Of a stretch of 64,000 nucleotides of DNA, positions 41,591-49,345 are shown one piece after another. A program made the translations under genes and the position numbers. The stretch lies in NCBI GenBank assembly GCA_944346885.1, contig CALVMR010000005.1, positions 30,515-94,514 of the forward strand. The letters run 5' to 3'. The stretch's first letter is position 1, and the number at the start of each line of letters is the position of its first letter. Source of the stretch: an uncultured Clostridia bacterium. Its GTDB lineage: Bacteria; Bacillota; Clostridia; Christensenellales; Borkfalkiaceae. The notes beneath the pieces were generated by a model. The model worked only from the letters and a program-made list of their open reading frames with translations. It was not told the DNA's origin and ran no database searches.

Positions 41591-43635
41591 TTTTTTTGCA
41601 CCATCGCCGCGAGCCGCCCGCCCCGCATCGCTTCGGCGTACGAAAGTTTGTTCTTCATCGCCGCGGGGTCGAGCTTATCCCGCTCGATGACTAGCTCCCT
41701 GCCGTTTGCCAACCGCACGGTGATCTTTTTAAACAGCGGCAAAGAGAGCGTAAAATCGGGGCGGGAAGGGCTCATTTGGTACAATCCGAGGCAGGTGAGC
41801 ACAAACCAAGCGGAGAGCGAGCCGTTGTCTTCGTCGCCGGGATAGCCGTCGATCGTGTTGCGGAACGCCCCCGCCAGCCGCTCGGTCAAACGCGCCGTCT
41901 TCGCCACGTCTCCCAGCTCCGCATAAATGTACGGGATATGGAAAGAGGGCTGGTTGGAAATGGCGCACTGCCCGAACCGCGCATCCGCCATTTCGCTCAT
42001 CTCGTGGATCTCGCTGCCGTACCCGCCGATGGCAAAATACCGGGGCGCGGCGACCAGCTCGTCGATCTTTTCCGCCAGCTTCCCGCCGTAGAGCCCGTTC
42101 AGCCCCTCGATATCGTGGTACACGGCAAACGAACTCTGCCAAGCGGATCCCTCGGTGTAATCCCTGCCCCAGGCAAAACAATCGAAGGTTTCGCTGCGGA
42201 AATTGCCGTGCTCGTCCTTTCCGCGCATGAATCCCGCGGCGGGGTCGAACAGGTTGCGGTAATTGTGCGCGTACCCGTCGTAACGCGCGGCAACGTCCTC
42301 CCGCCCCAGCTTGTGCGCCGCCTGCGCGATGCAGTAATCGCCGTAACAGTTATCCAGCGTTTCGTTCACGCTCTCTTTCGCCGCCGTATACGGCACATAG
42401 CCGAGCGCGCGGTACTCCCGCAGCGCCTCGCGCCCGACGCCCGGCTCGTCGCAGGCGCAGTCTCCGTCGTGCAGCAGCGCGTCCAGCATGCGCTCCCCCG
42501 CTTCGGCGGGCACGATCTCCTTGACGATCGCATCCGCGAGCACCGCCTCGACCAGCATGCCGGGCATGCAGTTGAAATTGTTCGGGCACAGCCATTTGGG
42601 CAGCCAGCCGCTATCCTTATAATAATTGTAGCAGCCCTCCGCCACTTTGGCGTACAGGTCGGTATCCACAAGGGAGAGGAGCGGGTACAATGTGCGGTAG
42701 GTATCCCAAAACCCGTTGTCTACATACAGATACCCGTCGGCGATCTCCCCCGTTTCCAGGTTCAAATGCAGGATCCGCCCCGCCGCATCCTCCTCCCAAA
42801 AGCGCCGCGGCCAGAGGAAGGTGCGATACAAACTGGTGTAAAACACCGCCTTGCGCTCCTCGTTTTCATCCTCGGCGTCGATCTTGCCGAGGCAGTTCTC
42901 CCACTCCTCCTGCGCCGCAAAACGCACTTCCTCCAAACTCCTGTGCGCAAGTTCGCGTTCGAAATGGAGCAGCGCCTGTTCTTCGGAGAGAAAGGAAGTA
43001 GCCAGCCTGCACTCCGCCTGCCGCGAAGAAGTGACCAGCGAAACCGCGTTTTTGCCGTATTCGACGGTGAACGGCACGTTCAGCGTAAAGGCAAAATACT
43101 CTTTGAGCTCGCCGTACGCCACGGGGTGCGCCGCAGCCGTCGTGTACCCCGTGACCATTTTGCTGCTTTCGTCAAAGCGGAACACGGTGCGCTCGTCTCC
43201 GATGATGTTGACGCGGTTGGTTTCCGCCTCCGAAAAGGTGAAGCGGATCACGGCGCCGCTGTTGGTCGGCGCAAGTTCAAAGGTGTAACGGTCACGGTAA
43301 ACGTACCCCTTCATGTACGCGGGTTCGAGCACGCAGCCCTCGTTGTCGAAAGACGCCCAGCGCTGCTCCTCCGAAAAATACAATGCGCCGCGCTGCCCCG
43401 TAACGACGAGCTGCCCGTAATCTTGCAGCCACGGGGAGGGTTGGTGCGTCAGGCGGATTCCCTCAAAGCTCTTGGAAAGCGGAGAGTAAAACCACGGCGT
43501 TGCCGCCTTTTCGTTTTGCAGCGTAAAAGACGCCATGCCGTGCGGCACTGCCGTCAGCGGCAATACGTTGCCGTTGGAAAACCGTTTGCTGTTCAATGTG
43601 CCTAACGTAACGTTTACATAGCGATACCGTTCCAT
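41587..43635 (-). CDS. GH92 family glycoside hydrolase (alpha-mannosidase-like)
   Basis: 682 residues; start MERYRYVNVTLGTL with GGAGCGGAAG upstream. N-terminal beta-sandwich (residues 1-200: NGNVLPLTAVPHGMASFTLQ) then an (alpha/alpha)6 barrel (residues 220-600: YTSLYRTFLWPRRFWEED, DNGFWDTYRTLYPLLSLVDT, YPGDEDNGSLSAWFVLTCLG). These are the landmark segments of GH92 calcium-dependent exo-alpha-mannosidases. No signal peptide, so it would act on sugars already imported. First gene of an operon with a GxGYxYP protein and LacI. Substrate linkage cannot be read from sequence. Confidence 0.85.
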   Translation of the reverse strand: MERYRYVNVTLGTLNSKRFSNGNVLPLTAVPHGMASFTLQNEKAATPWFYSPLSKSFEGIRLTHQPSPWLQDYGQLVVTGQRGALYFSEEQRWASFDNEGCVLEPAYMKGYVYRDRYTFELAPTNSGAVIRFTFSEAETNRVNIIGDERTVFRFDESSKMVTGYTTAAAHPVAYGELKEYFAFTLNVPFTVEYGKNAVSLVTSSRQAECRLATSFLSEEQALLHFERELAHRSLEEVRFAAQEEWENCLGKIDAEDENEERKAVFYTSLYRTFLWPRRFWEEDAAGRILHLNLETGEIADGYLYVDNGFWDTYRTLYPLLSLVDTDLYAKVAEGCYNYYKDSGWLPKWLCPNNFNCMPGMLVEAVLADAIVKEIVPAEAGERMLDALLHDGDCACDEPGVGREALREYRALGYVPYTAAKESVNETLDNCYGDYCIAQAAHKLGREDVAARYDGYAHNYRNLFDPAAGFMRGKDEHGNFRSETFDCFAWGRDYTEGSAWQSSFAVYHDIEGLNGLYGGKLAEKIDELVAAPRYFAIGGYGSEIHEMSEMADARFGQCAISNQPSFHIPYIYAELGDVAKTARLTERLAGAFRNTIDGYPGDEDNGSLSAWFVLTCLGLYQMSPSRPDFTLSLPLFKKITVRLANGRELVIERDKLDPAAMKNKLSYAEAMRGGRLAAMVQKK

Positions 43636-43711
43636 CTTCCGCTCCGCAAAAAAAGATTTGGCGCGCCCCCGCACGCACGGGCAAGCCGAGGCTGCCGCGC
43701 CTTCTGTTTTT

Positions 43712-43758
43712 ATTATAAAATAAGAAAAACGGTTTGTCAATACAAAAAACCGTTTTTT
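43712..43758 (-). promoter_or_regulatory. Promoter of the GH92 operon with two operator-like palindromes
   Basis: Minus strand TTGACA (43740-43735), 17-nt spacer, TATAAT (43717-43712). AAGAAAAACGGTTTG overlaps the spacer and -35, and CAAAAAACCGTTTTTTC lies immediately upstream (43743-43758). Both match the ACGGTT-centred site of the transporter operon. Confidence 0.7.
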
Positions 43759-43822
43759 CTCTGCGCGCACCCCACTTTTTTTGCGCCTATTCCGCCGCAT
43801 GCGCCGCCAAAAGCGCGGCGCG

Positions 43823-43850
43823 CAAAAAAAGAAGCCCCCGCAGGGGGCTT
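43823..43850 (-). terminator. Terminator of the microcompartment operon
   Basis: Stem GAAGCCCC / GGGGCTTC followed on the minus strand by a run of seven Ts, just after the DeoR stop. Confidence 0.85.
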
Positions 43851-43862
43851 CGCTGTTTGCGT

Positions 43863-44651
43863 TTATTCGGGCAGCTCCCGCTCTTCCTCCTCCGGGCAGA
43901 GCACTTCCACGCCGTGCGCGGCAAACAGCTGCATCCAATTTTCGTCGGGGCGGCGGTCGGTGATCACCGCGTCGATGCCGTCAAACCCGCTGATGCCGAT
44001 AAACGACCTTCTGCCGAACTTGCTTGAATCGACGGCAAAGATCTTTTGCGCGCCGCAGGCGAGCATTTTGCGCTTTAAGGAGGCGTGGCTGTCGTTCGAA
44101 TCCGAAAACCCGCCTTCCTCATCCAACCCCTTGCAGGAAAGGATGGCTTTGCCGACGTGGTAGGAGGCGAGCATGCCCTCCGCAACGGGGCCGACCAGCG
44201 CGCAAGACTCCTCTTTCAGCGTGCCGCCCGTAGACAAAATGCGCCAGCCGACCACATCCGAAAGCTCCATGAGCACTTCGACGGAATTGGTGATGAGCGT
44301 GATGTTCTTTTTTGTTTTCAGCTTTTGGGCGATGAACACCGCCGTCGAAGAGGCGTCTAAAATGATGGCGTCTCCGTCGTCGATCAAGGAAGCGGCGACG
44401 GACGCGATCTTCATTTTTTCTTCGACGTGCGAACGTTTGCGGACGACGAACGGCAGCTCCGCCACGCCGTTTTCGCTGAGCACCGCCCCGCCGTACGACT
44501 TGATGACCAGCCCCTCCCCCTCCATCTTATCCAGATCGCGGCGGATGGTCTCTTCGGATACGCCGAACTGCTTTGCCAGTTCGCTGACCACAACGTGCTG
44601 CTCCGCTTTTAAGCGGGCAAGGATCTTGTTTCTGCGTTCGATGGCGAGCAT
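43863..44651 (-). CDS. DeoR-family regulator of the microcompartment locus
   Basis: 262 residues with AAGGAGGGGAAC before ATG 44651. N-terminal winged helix VVVSELAKQFGVSEETIRRD; sugar-phosphate sensor domain with AIILDASSTAVFIAQKLK, TLITNSVEVLMELSDVVGW and CALVGPVAEGML. It ends the microcompartment gene run but also has its own promoter. DeoR proteins commonly regulate fucose and rhamnose microcompartment loci in Clostridia in response to a phosphorylated intermediate; an inverted repeat at the fucA promoter is a candidate target. Confidence 0.9.
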   Translation of the reverse strand: MLAIERRNKILARLKAEQHVVVSELAKQFGVSEETIRRDLDKMEGEGLVIKSYGGAVLSENGVAELPFVVRKRSHVEEKMKIASVAASLIDDGDAIILDASSTAVFIAQKLKTKKNITLITNSVEVLMELSDVVGWRILSTGGTLKEESCALVGPVAEGMLASYHVGKAILSCKGLDEEGGFSDSNDSHASLKRKMLACGAQKIFAVDSSKFGRRSFIGISGFDGIDAVITDRRPDENWMQLFAAHGVEVLCPEEEERELPE

Positions 44652-44737
44652 GTTCCCCTCCTTCTCGTGCGGCGGCGCATGCGCCCCGCTCTCTGCGGGC
44701 GGCGCCCTGCCCGAACAAAGTGCCGCCCCATACGACC

Positions 44738-44766
44738 AGTATATACCAAAATCCGCGCAAAAGCAA
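44738..44766 (-). promoter_or_regulatory. Own promoter of the DeoR gene
   Basis: Minus strand TTGCTT (44766-44761), 17-nt spacer, TATACT (44743-44738), in the 217-nt gap after pduT. Confidence 0.6.
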
Positions 44767-44868
44767 GCGAGAATGCGTTTTTTGCCGCACGCCCCCGCAA
44801 AAAAGCCCGCTTGAAAAAACCGCGGCACCGCCGCCCGCAAACGGAAGGCAATGCCGCAGCCTGCTTTG

Positions 44869-45417
44869 TTACAGGATATGGCCGAGAAATTTTTTATCCG
44901 GGCGGGCGATGACGGAGCTATCCAAAAACATGCCGCGCGGTTCGATCTCGGTTTTGGCGCGGGCGATGGCAGCCTCCACCGCCGCCACTTCGCCCGTGAG
45001 CAGCAAATAGCTCTTGCCGCACATGCCGCGCGCCAAGCGGATCTCGATGAGGGTGACCTGCGCCGTTTTGGCGGCTTGGTCTGCCGCAACGAGGATCGCC
45101 GCGGCGTCGTACGTCTCCAAAATGCCGAGCGCGCGGATCTGCTCCACCTGCGTGGCGCCGTAGATCGCGGGGAACATCTCTTCCGCGGGGTTGCCCAGCA
45201 CGAAACTGTCGATCAAGTGCAGCGGGCTGCACGCGCACGCCGCCTGCACCGCGGCGTTGACCGCCGAAAGCTCGCCCGTAACGATCACGATGTATTTGCC
45301 GGGGCAGACCGTTTCCGCTTCGATGATCTCCACTTCCGCCGTTTTGACCATCGTATCGGCGGCGGTCATGCCGGCGGATACCGTTTTAAATTCCGCCATT
45401 CCGATCGCTTTGCTCAT
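44869..45417 (-). CDS. pduT: PduT-like trimeric shell protein (two BMC domains, Fe-S cysteine)
   Basis: 182 residues made of two BMC domains (AIGMAEFKTVSAGMTAADTM and ALGILETYDAAAILVAADQA). Cys38 in AETVCPGKYIVIVTG corresponds to the PduT cysteine that holds a 4Fe-4S cluster in the trimer pore. It probably relays electrons across the shell, working with the PduS-like protein whose gene ends in the same ATGA. Confidence 0.9.
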   Translation of the reverse strand: MSKAIGMAEFKTVSAGMTAADTMVKTAEVEIIEAETVCPGKYIVIVTGELSAVNAAVQAACACSPLHLIDSFVLGNPAEEMFPAIYGATQVEQIRALGILETYDAAAILVAADQAAKTAQVTLIEIRLARGMCGKSYLLLTGEVAAVEAAIARAKTEIEPRGMFLDSSVIARPDKKFLGHIL

Positions 45418-46748
45418 TGTTCTTCTCCCGTAGCGTCGATAACGATCTCCCGCGCCGTGACCGAGCGTACCCTGCCCGTAACGGAGGCGTGTACGGCGAC
45501 CGAAAGCCCTTCGGCAGGGTCTGCGATCCGCTGCCCGCGCACAACGGCGTCTCCCGCGCGCACGCAGGGCACGGCGGGCGCGCCGATGTGCTGGCGGGTG
45601 GGGATGCGCACCGTTTTTACGGCGGCGCGCTGCTCCGAAAGCGGCGCGGGCACGTCGTAACGCACCAGATCGAGGCGCGCAAGCAGCCGTTTGAGCGGCA
45701 CTTTGCGCAGCGGGCGCGCCGGATCGGCGGGCGCCGCCTGCGCCTGCGGCGGCTTTACGCCCGCCGCGCGCAGCTTGTTTTTGTATTCGGTGATGAGCGT
45801 GCGCGGCGAAAGCCCCTGAAAACAGGAATACAGCTCGCACAGCCCGCACGAAGAGCAAAAGAGCGTATCCACGAAAACGGAGGGGTCCTGCACGTCCTTG
45901 CACGTTGCCGCGCGCATGAACAGATGCGGGCGGATGGGGTGCCCCAGCAAATGCCGCGGGCACAGTTCGGTGCACATGGTGCATTGGCAGCAGCTCGCCG
46001 CCGCGCGTTTGAGCAAAATGCCCGCCGCCGCCTGCCTGCGCTCGACAAGAAAATGCTCCCGCGGGAGCACGAGCACGGCGTTCGTCGTTTTGGTGACGGG
46101 CGCGCTGCCGGGGCGGATCTCCCCCATCATCGGCCCGCCGACGAGGTAAACGGGATCTTCGACGGTAGCGCCGCCCGCAAGGCGCACGGCTTCCTCCACG
46201 GAAGTGCCGAGCGGCAAACGGAGGGTTGCGGGATGCGCCACCTCCGCCACGACGCTGACCAATTTATCGGTGACGGGTTCGCCTTGCAGGGCGCGGAACA
46301 GGTTGTAGCACGTTTCGGTATTGAACACGCACACGCCGCATTCGATGGGCAGCCCGCCGGGGCGCACCGTCTTGCCCGTCACTTCGTATATGAGCACAAC
46401 TTCGTCGCCCGCGGGGTACACTTCGTCCAAAAGCCCCAGGCGGATCCCCGCATAGCGGGGCAGCGCCTCTTGCAGGGCGGCGACCGTCTTTTTGTACGCT
46501 TTTTTGATGCCGACGATCCCCTCTTTTGCGCCCAACGTATCCACGATCAGCTTGAACGCGGAGAGGATCTCGTCCGTATGGCGCTGCAACAGCTGCCTGT
46601 GCAGCTTTAAGAGCGGCTCGCACTCCGCGCAGTTCAAAATGACCGTCTGCGCGCGCGCGTCCAATTTGGCATATGCAGGGAAGCCGGCGCCGCCCGCGCC
46701 GACCACGCCGTTTTGCCGCAGCAGGGCGGCAAGTTCGTTGATCTCCAT
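45414..46748 (-). CDS. pduS: PduS-like (RnfC-type) iron-sulfur flavoprotein
   Basis: 444 residues. N-terminal RnfC/Nqo1-type FMN-NADH domain (GVVGAGGAGFPAYAKLD, ILNCAECEPLLKLH). Two 4Fe-4S motifs follow near residues 255 and 300: CCQCTMCTELCP and CSSCGLCELYSC. The C-terminus is a barrel-sandwich lobe. In B12-dependent Pdu systems PduS reduces cobalamin; here there is no B12 enzyme, so a role in NADH recycling through PduT across the shell is more likely. It overlaps pduT by 4 nt. Confidence 0.88.
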   Translation of the reverse strand: MEINELAALLRQNGVVGAGGAGFPAYAKLDARAQTVILNCAECEPLLKLHRQLLQRHTDEILSAFKLIVDTLGAKEGIVGIKKAYKKTVAALQEALPRYAGIRLGLLDEVYPAGDEVVLIYEVTGKTVRPGGLPIECGVCVFNTETCYNLFRALQGEPVTDKLVSVVAEVAHPATLRLPLGTSVEEAVRLAGGATVEDPVYLVGGPMMGEIRPGSAPVTKTTNAVLVLPREHFLVERRQAAAGILLKRAAASCCQCTMCTELCPRHLLGHPIRPHLFMRAATCKDVQDPSVFVDTLFCSSCGLCELYSCFQGLSPRTLITEYKNKLRAAGVKPPQAQAAPADPARPLRKVPLKRLLARLDLVRYDVPAPLSEQRAAVKTVRIPTRQHIGAPAVPCVRAGDAVVRGQRIADPAEGLSVAVHASVTGRVRSVTAREIVIDATGEEQ

Positions 46749-46772
46749 AAAAAACCGAAAAACCTTGCCTGT

Positions 46773-47036
46773 TTAGCGCAAGTTCTGCCCGTCGTCAAGG
46801 ATGCCGACGATCGCCGCATCGACGGGTGCGTGTTCCATGCCGCAGCCGACGCGCGCCGCGCTCCCTTCGGCGACTAGCACGTATTCGCCGATCCCGGCGC
46901 CGATCATATCGATGGCGACGACGGCGCCGCTCCGCTTCATGCCGGGAAGCGGTTCGACGACCATGAATTTGTTTCCTACGAGATTTTCGCATTTGCGGGT
47001 GGAGACGACGCTCCCCGCCACTTTGCCGATGATCAT
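46773..47036 (-). CDS. pduN: EutN/CcmL/PduN pentameric vertex protein
   Basis: 87 residues, AAGGGAG upstream. It begins MIIGKVAGSVVSTRKCENLV and contains GAGIGEYVLVAEGSAAR, the signature of BMC-P proteins that cap the vertices of the shell. Normal length. Placed between pduL and pduS. Confidence 0.93.
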   Translation of the reverse strand: MIIGKVAGSVVSTRKCENLVGNKFMVVEPLPGMKRSGAVVAIDMIGAGIGEYVLVAEGSAARVGCGMEHAPVDAAIVGILDDGQNLR

Positions 47037-47057
47037 AGCGTTCTCCCTTTCCGCGCG

Positions 47058-47699
47058 CTACATGATGCGCACGGTATCGCCCGTTTTGATCTTGCAGGCA
47101 TTCGCCTCGTCCGTATCCAAATGCATTTCCAGCGTGAACGCCTCGTTCACGCGGATGAGCACGTTGTCGAACACGGTGGCGCGCTCGTTATCCGCGCGCA
47201 CCGAAACGATCGCCCCGTCCTTCACCCCCGCTGCCTGCGCGTCCGCGGGAGACATATGGATGTGCCGCATGGCAACGATGCACCCCTCTTTGAGATACAC
47301 CGCCCCGGCAGGCCCCACCACGGCGACGGGCGCGCTGCCCGCAAGCTTGCCCGATTCGCGCACGGGCGCGTTCACGCCCAAACGAACGGCATCCGTTGCC
47401 GAGATCTCCACCTGCGACTGCCCGCGGCAGGGCCCCAAAACGCGCACGTTTTCAATGGCGCGCAGTTTCAGCCCCACGATGGTGACGCACTCTTCGGCGG
47501 CAAACTGCCCGCCCATGAGCGTCTTTTTCGGGTGCAGCGTATGCCCCGCCCCGAACAGCGCCTCTACATGCTCCTGCGTAAGGTGCACATGCCGCGCGGA
47601 GACGCCGACGGGCACGAGAAATCCTCTCTTTTCCGCCTGCCGCTCCTGCATGGCTTCCAGCGCCAGTTTTGTGATCAATTCTACGGTCTTTTCGTCCAT
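47058..47699 (-). CDS. pduL: Phosphate propanoyltransferase
   Basis: 213 residues. It converts propanoyl-CoA and phosphate to propanoyl phosphate, recycling CoA inside the compartment. Zinc-binding motifs VSARHVHLTQEHVEALFG and MRHIHMSPADA are intact. The N-terminal helix (TVELITKLALEAMQER) fits an encapsulation peptide. A terminator-like hairpin lies upstream. Confidence 0.93.
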   Translation of the reverse strand: MDEKTVELITKLALEAMQERQAEKRGFLVPVGVSARHVHLTQEHVEALFGAGHTLHPKKTLMGGQFAAEECVTIVGLKLRAIENVRVLGPCRGQSQVEISATDAVRLGVNAPVRESGKLAGSAPVAVVGPAGAVYLKEGCIVAMRHIHMSPADAQAAGVKDGAIVSVRADNERATVFDNVLIRVNEAFTLEMHLDTDEANACKIKTGDTVRIM

Positions 47700-47751
47700 A
47701 GCCGCCTGCCTTCCGTACGCCCGCTATGCGGGCGCCCGCACAAAAAGTAGG

Positions 47752-47780
47752 GCGAAAAAAGCCCCTTTCCGAAAAGGGCT
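47752..47780 (-). terminator. Terminator-like hairpin inside the shell operon
   Basis: Minus strand AGCCCTTTT / GGAAAGGGGCT stem followed by TTTTTT, in the 155-nt gap between a BMC-H gene and pduL. Two GC palindromes (47789-47808 and 47817-47840) lie upstream. It could lower expression of the genes after it. Confidence 0.65.
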
Positions 47781-47854
47781 CTCCGCCTGCCGCCGCGCGC
47801 GGCGGCACCCTCTGTGCCGCGCGCCTTGCGGCGCGCGGCTGCCTGCCCGTACGA

Positions 47855-48136
47855 TTACTTTGCGAGGGTGGGAAGGATCTTTTCGACGTCCGAATGCGGG
47901 CGGGGAATGACGTGCTTTGCGACCAGCTCGCCGAGCTTGGATGCATTGTTCGCACCCGCCTCGACCGCCGCGTTGACCGCGCCGACGTCGCCGCGCACCA
48001 TCACGCTGACCAAACCGCTGCCGATCTTTTCGGTGCCGATGAGGGTGACGTTTGCCGCTTTGAGCATCGCATCCGCCGCCTCGATCGCCGCAACGAGACC
48101 CCTGGTTTCGATCATACCCAATGCTTCGAGTGACAT
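47855..48136 (-). CDS. BMC-H hexameric shell protein (PduA/PduJ type)
   Basis: 93 residues: [40 protein letters not shown] and the C-terminal [16 protein letters not shown] are standard for the main PduA/J-type tile. The DNA is nearly identical to 48609-48884 over most of its length, so the two genes arose by duplication. Pore residues GSG suggest a channel for small polar metabolites. Confidence 0.95.
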   Translation of the reverse strand: MSLEALGMIETRGLVAAIEAADAMLKAANVTLIGTEKIGSGLVSVMVRGDVGAVNAAVEAGANNASKLGELVAKHVIPRPHSDVEKILPTLAK

Positions 48137-48254
48137 GTTTTTTGCCTCCTTACAGATTTTTCGAATTTTGTATCGGAAAAGCGCCTGCGCGCGTTCCTTT
48201 CGCCTTGCGGGAAGCGCCTGCGCGCATCCCTCGCCGCCTGCCTGCGCCGCGCCC

Positions 48255-48581
48255 TTACGGTTCGCCCGCGGCAGGCTCTTCCTGCTGCTGCCCCGCCCTC
48301 TTCATGCGGGCGGCGGAAAGCGCCACCAGCCGCCGCACTTCGGCGTGCGGGTTGGCGATGACCGCCTTTGCGGCGGGCCGCTTGATGGCGTGCGCCGCCG
48401 CTGCCTCCACCGCCTGCTGCACGGCAGCCACTTCGCCGCGCACGATCACGGTGACAAGCCTTCCGCCCAGCTTCCGCTCCCAGGTGACGAACTCCACGTT
48501 CGCCGCCTTACACATGAGATCGAGCGCATCCACAGCCGCCGCCACGCCGGATATTTCGATAAAACCAAGTGCTTTGCCCAC
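48255..48581 (-). CDS. BMC-H shell protein with C-terminal extension
   Basis: 108 residues from a GTG (48581) chosen because GGAGG lies eight bases upstream; a TTG six codons earlier has none. BMC core [20 protein letters not shown] and [20 protein letters not shown], with pore GGR instead of GSG. It has a C-terminal tail ([15 protein letters not shown]). Probably a minor tile with a different pore. Confidence 0.88.
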   Translation of the reverse strand: MGKALGFIEISGVAAAVDALDLMCKAANVEFVTWERKLGGRLVTVIVRGEVAAVQQAVEAAAAHAIKRPAAKAVIANPHAEVRRLVALSAARMKRAGQQQEEPAAGEP

Positions 48582-48608
48582 AGCAATATCCTCCGGCAAA
48601 CGGGGTGC

Positions 48609-48884
48609 TTACAGCTTCGGCAGGATCTTTTCCACGTCCGCGTGCGGGCGGGGAATAACGTGTTTTGCGACCAATTCGCCCAAGCGCGAAGCGTTGTTCG
48701 CGCCCGCGTCTACCGCCGCGTTGACCGCGCCGACGTCGCCGCGTACCATCACGCTGACCAAGCCGCTTCCGATCTTTTCGGTGCCGATGAGGGTGACTTC
48801 CGCCGCCTTGACCATCGCGTCCGCCGCTTCGATCGCCGCGACCAACCCGCGCGTTTCGATCATGCCCAATGCTTCCTTTGCCAT
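48609..48884 (-). CDS. BMC-H hexameric shell protein (PduA/PduJ type)
   Basis: 91 residues, a close paralogue of the 47855-48136 product ([40 protein letters not shown]). It likely forms the major shell facet together with that protein. Confidence 0.95.
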   Translation of the reverse strand: MAKEALGMIETRGLVAAIEAADAMVKAAEVTLIGTEKIGSGLVSVMVRGDVGAVNAAVDAGANNASRLGELVAKHVIPRPHADVEKILPKL

Positions 48885-49017
48885 CTTTGTGTTCCTCCGA
48901 AACTCGATTTATCGTATTTTGCGGGGCACATCCCCCCGTCTTTGCCTTGTTTTGCGCGCCGTTTTCCGCCCGCGCCCTTTTGCCCGCACGCGCCGGTTTC
49001 CGCCCGCGCGCCGTGCC

Positions 49018-49332
49018 CTATTTTTTATCCAGCCCGCTGAGTTTGAGCATCTTTTCGGTGCTCCGAACGGGGTTCGGGATAATGTAACGGCTCACGACGC
49101 CCGCCATGCCCTTTGCCGCCTCTTCCGCCGCGCGCATTGCCGCTTCCACCGCCGCCACTTCGCCGCGGAACTTGATCGCAACAATGAGCGGAACGGGCAG
49201 CGAATCGGCATTGGCGGGTTTGTTTTTGTCAAATTTTTCGATGGTGACGTCCGCCGCCTTGCAGCCCGCGTCTGCCGCCACAAACGCCGTTGCCAGCCCG
49301 AATACTTCGAGGATGCCCGCCGCCTTAGCCAT
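49018..49332 (-). CDS. BMC-H shell protein, divergent
   Basis: 104 residues: AAGILEVFGLATAFVAADAG and PLIVAIKFRGEVAAVEAAMR are BMC landmarks; a longer loop (KFDKNKPANADSLPVP) replaces the usual turn. It ends VSRYIIPNPVRSTEKML. It lies 13 nt downstream of the alcohol dehydrogenase stop and is likely an accessory tile. Confidence 0.88.
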   Translation of the reverse strand: MAKAAGILEVFGLATAFVAADAGCKAADVTIEKFDKNKPANADSLPVPLIVAIKFRGEVAAVEAAMRAAEEAAKGMAGVVSRYIIPNPVRSTEKMLKLSGLDKK

Positions 49333-49345
49333 ACCGCCGCACCGC

